The notes under the pieces were generated by a model. That model saw only the letters and a list, made by a program, of their open reading frames with translations, was not told the origin of the DNA and ran no database searches. This document shows, in pieces, positions 14,321 to 15,950 of a stretch of 15,950 bases of DNA (positions within the stretch are counted from its first letter, which is position 1; every line of letters begins with the position of its first letter). Origin of the DNA: Thiotrichaceae bacterium (lineage in GTDB: Bacteria > Pseudomonadota > Gammaproteobacteria > SZUA-229); NCBI GenBank assembly GCA_002746365.1, contig NVWZ01000005.1, positions 154,972 through 170,921 of the forward strand, given 5' to 3'. Both the position numbers and the translations under genes were made by a program.

Positions 14321-15950
14321 TTATTTATTAACCTGTTGCCAACTTGACCAATCAGAATGATTTTCTACAATATGAAAAAGGGCGGCTATCACATGTCGGT
14401 CATAGCGACTATCCGCTTCAGAAATAAGAATTTCTAAAACCTCTTTAATTGGCTTACCCGAACGATAAGCTCTGGAGCTCGTCATAGCAACAAAGGCATT
14501 AGCAACAGATAATATTCGCGACTCTTGATGAATTTCATCCCCAGACACACCTTGCGGATAACCACTACCATCAAGGCATTCATTTTTCTGTTGCACAAAA
14601 CTGACGACAGGCCCGTAAAATTTCAGACCTTCAAGAATATCAACACTATGATTAACATTCTCTCTTAATAACAATTCATCTTTTTCCGTTAGTGGACTTT
14701 CATTGGTTAGCATTTCTTTGGGAATATATAACTTACCAATGTTAGCTAATAATGCAGCCATAGCTAGTGCGTCAATTCGATCTTTAGGCACACCCATCGC
14801 TTTTGCAATTTCAATAGCAACCTCTTTTGTTCTTTCAGAATGATGCGCACAATAAGGGTCGTGCTTATCAATAAGTTGCGTAAGTGTAGAAATAATTCCT
14901 TCCATTAGGCGGTTATGATTACCCTGCGCATCTTTAAGCTCAGTAATGTCATGCATAACATAAAGACAAGATCGCTTATAGTCAGGATGATTAAGCGCAA
15001 CCACTGAAACATGGTAGTCATTACGTTTATTTTTAAACTCGAGACGTAATTCCTTATTGCGAACATTCGGTTCGTTTTCTGCTGGCCTCATAGATAATAA
15101 TATATCGGTTATTTCATTATTAAATACATGATTTAGCGCCTTGCCACGAATGTCTACATTGTTAATTGAGAACGATTGCGCCAGGGCGTCATTAATAAAC
15201 ACCAGCTTGTTTTTATAATCAAGCAAAAAAGTGTGGTCGTTAACACTGTCACCTATCGCATTCAATAATTCCGATCTCGCTCTTAAGCGACGTGTCGCTT
15301 TTTGTAAATGCAAACTAGTAGCATGTCGCCATATTGCGACAAAACTAATGCCAATTATAAAAACCGCTAGTAAAAAAACCGTTAAAATAAAATCTCTATG
15401 CACACTCGATTCTGTTAGTGCCTCGTCAACATCAATTTTTTGCACTAAACGCATGGTTGTATTACGAATACTTCTTGATATTGCCAGCACACGCACACCT
15501 CGATAATCTGACTGCTCAACGAAGCGCCCAATAACTTTCGCAGAACTTCCTGAAGCGTTGGTCACAATAGATGCTTGATGAAAAACTTTATAACCTTGTT
15601 GTAAAGGGCTCAAATAGCGCACCTTTGATTGATCAACGGACACCAGCAATGTTTCTTCCGTACTTGTTGTCACCCACTCTTTTAGTAACAATTTATAAAG
15701 ATTACCTTCAGGGTTTATGACAGCCACAATAGCACCACGTACATCACTGGTATCTATCGATTGCACTGAGCTTACTGGAACAACAATAATTAATCGTGGA
15801 GTATCTCCACTATTATATATATCCGAAATTAAAACAGATTTTGTTTCTAATGCACGCTTATATAACTGCTTAACCCTTGCTTCATTGATAGGAAAGTATC
15901 GCGTCGCCAACAAAATATTATTTTTATTGGCAATGGCCAGGCCATCGTAA
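14321..15950 (-). CDS. Membrane-bound Cache-like/PAS/HD-GYP-like sensor with degenerate active site, 5' partial
   Basis: This is a signal protein of the HD-GYP phosphodiesterase architecture, which in active members cleaves cyclic-di-GMP. The frame is open to the right edge, so the N-terminus is missing; a TTG at 15913 is probably not the start. Numbering from that TTG, the order is a periplasmic Cache-like sensor (about 1-165), a membrane helix (174-195), a PAS domain (about 215-328) and an HD-GYP region (335-515). The active site is degraded: the HD pair of HD(I/L)GK is Ala390-Asn391 in LLANIGKLYIP, and the HHE motif before DGSGYP reads KNE (443-445). H359 in AHHSERT, the later H422 and the GYP triplet remain. 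It is therefore unlikely to bind metal and hydrolyse c-di-GMP normally, but may still bind a ligand or partner. The antiporter gene lies 41 bases downstream. Confidence 0.88.
   Translation of the reverse strand, partial: YDGLAIANKNNILLATRYFPINEARVKQLYKRALETKSVLISDIYNSGDTPRLIIVVPVSSVQSIDTSDVRGAIVAVINPEGNLYKLLLKEWVTTSTEETLLVSVDQSKVRYLSPLQQGYKVFHQASIVTNASGSSAKVIGRFVEQSDYRGVRVLAISRSIRNTTMRLVQKIDVDEALTESSVHRDFILTVFLLAVFIIGISFVAIWRHATSLHLQKATRRLRARSELLNAIGDSVNDHTFLLDYKNKLVFINDALAQSFSINNVDIRGKALNHVFNNEITDILLSMRPAENEPNVRNKELRLEFKNKRNDYHVSVVALNHPDYKRSCLYVMHDITELKDAQGNHNRLMEGIISTLTQLIDKHDPYCAHHSERTKEVAIEIAKAMGVPKDRIDALAMAALLANIGKLYIPKEMLTNESPLTEKDELLLRENVNHSVDILEGLKFYGPVVSFVQQKNECLDGSGYPQGVSGDEIHQESRILSVANAFVAMTSSRAYRSGKPIKEVLEILISEADSRYDRHVIAALFHIVENHSDWSSWQQVNK

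Overview
The window reads as a chromosome segment of a moderately AT-rich Gammaproteobacterium. Support comes from a GreB-type elongation factor, a TriC/AcrB-class RND permease, a MoxR-DUF58-TgpA cluster, a CPA1 antiporter and small proteins with a gammaproteobacterial look. One secreted Asn/Gly/Tyr/Pro-rich protein resembles sulfur globule proteins. That would fit a sulfur oxidiser, but it rests on one low-complexity protein and is inference only. I see no rRNA, tRNA, CRISPR array, phage genes or transposase.

Layout. 1-3589 (+): an RND efflux permease, cut by the left edge, then a DUF4136 lipoprotein. 3594-4141 (-): two very small genes, the second followed by a strong hairpin terminator. 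4452-4961 (+): greB, sharing a bidirectional terminator with the convergent sulfur-globule-like gene (5011-5442, -). 5613-9713 (+): a MoxR ATPase broken by a one-base frameshift, a DUF58 protein and a TgpA-type membrane transglutaminase, the usual three-gene module. 9717-10058 (-): a thioredoxin. 10152-10792 (+): a DUF861 cupin and a two-helix membrane peptide. 10835-11752 (-) and 11913-12644 (+): a divergent pair, an outer-membrane barrel-like protein and an exported FecR-domain protein. 14321 to the right edge (-) and 12984-14279 (-): a membrane-bound PAS/HD-GYP-like sensor followed 41 bases later by a CPA1 Na+/H+ antiporter.

The most distinctive feature is a family of short inverted-repeat elements (MITE-like, about 160 bp, no coding capacity). 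Two full copies in opposite orientation lie at 7552-7709 and 10424-10589, and one bare end lies at 3011-3027. Both full copies start with CTAG, and in both cases the TAG of that CTAG is the stop codon of the upstream gene (DUF58, cupin). The element therefore seems to enter CTAG sites at gene ends without damaging the upstream gene. A different, nested palindromic repeat fills the 12645-12983 gap.

Other points of interest are the MoxR frameshift, where restoring one A recreates the family motif exactly, and an HD-GYP domain that keeps GYP but has lost the HD pair and both histidines of the HHE motif. I found no clearly new multi-gene system; the repeat-element biology and the degenerate sensor are the best leads.
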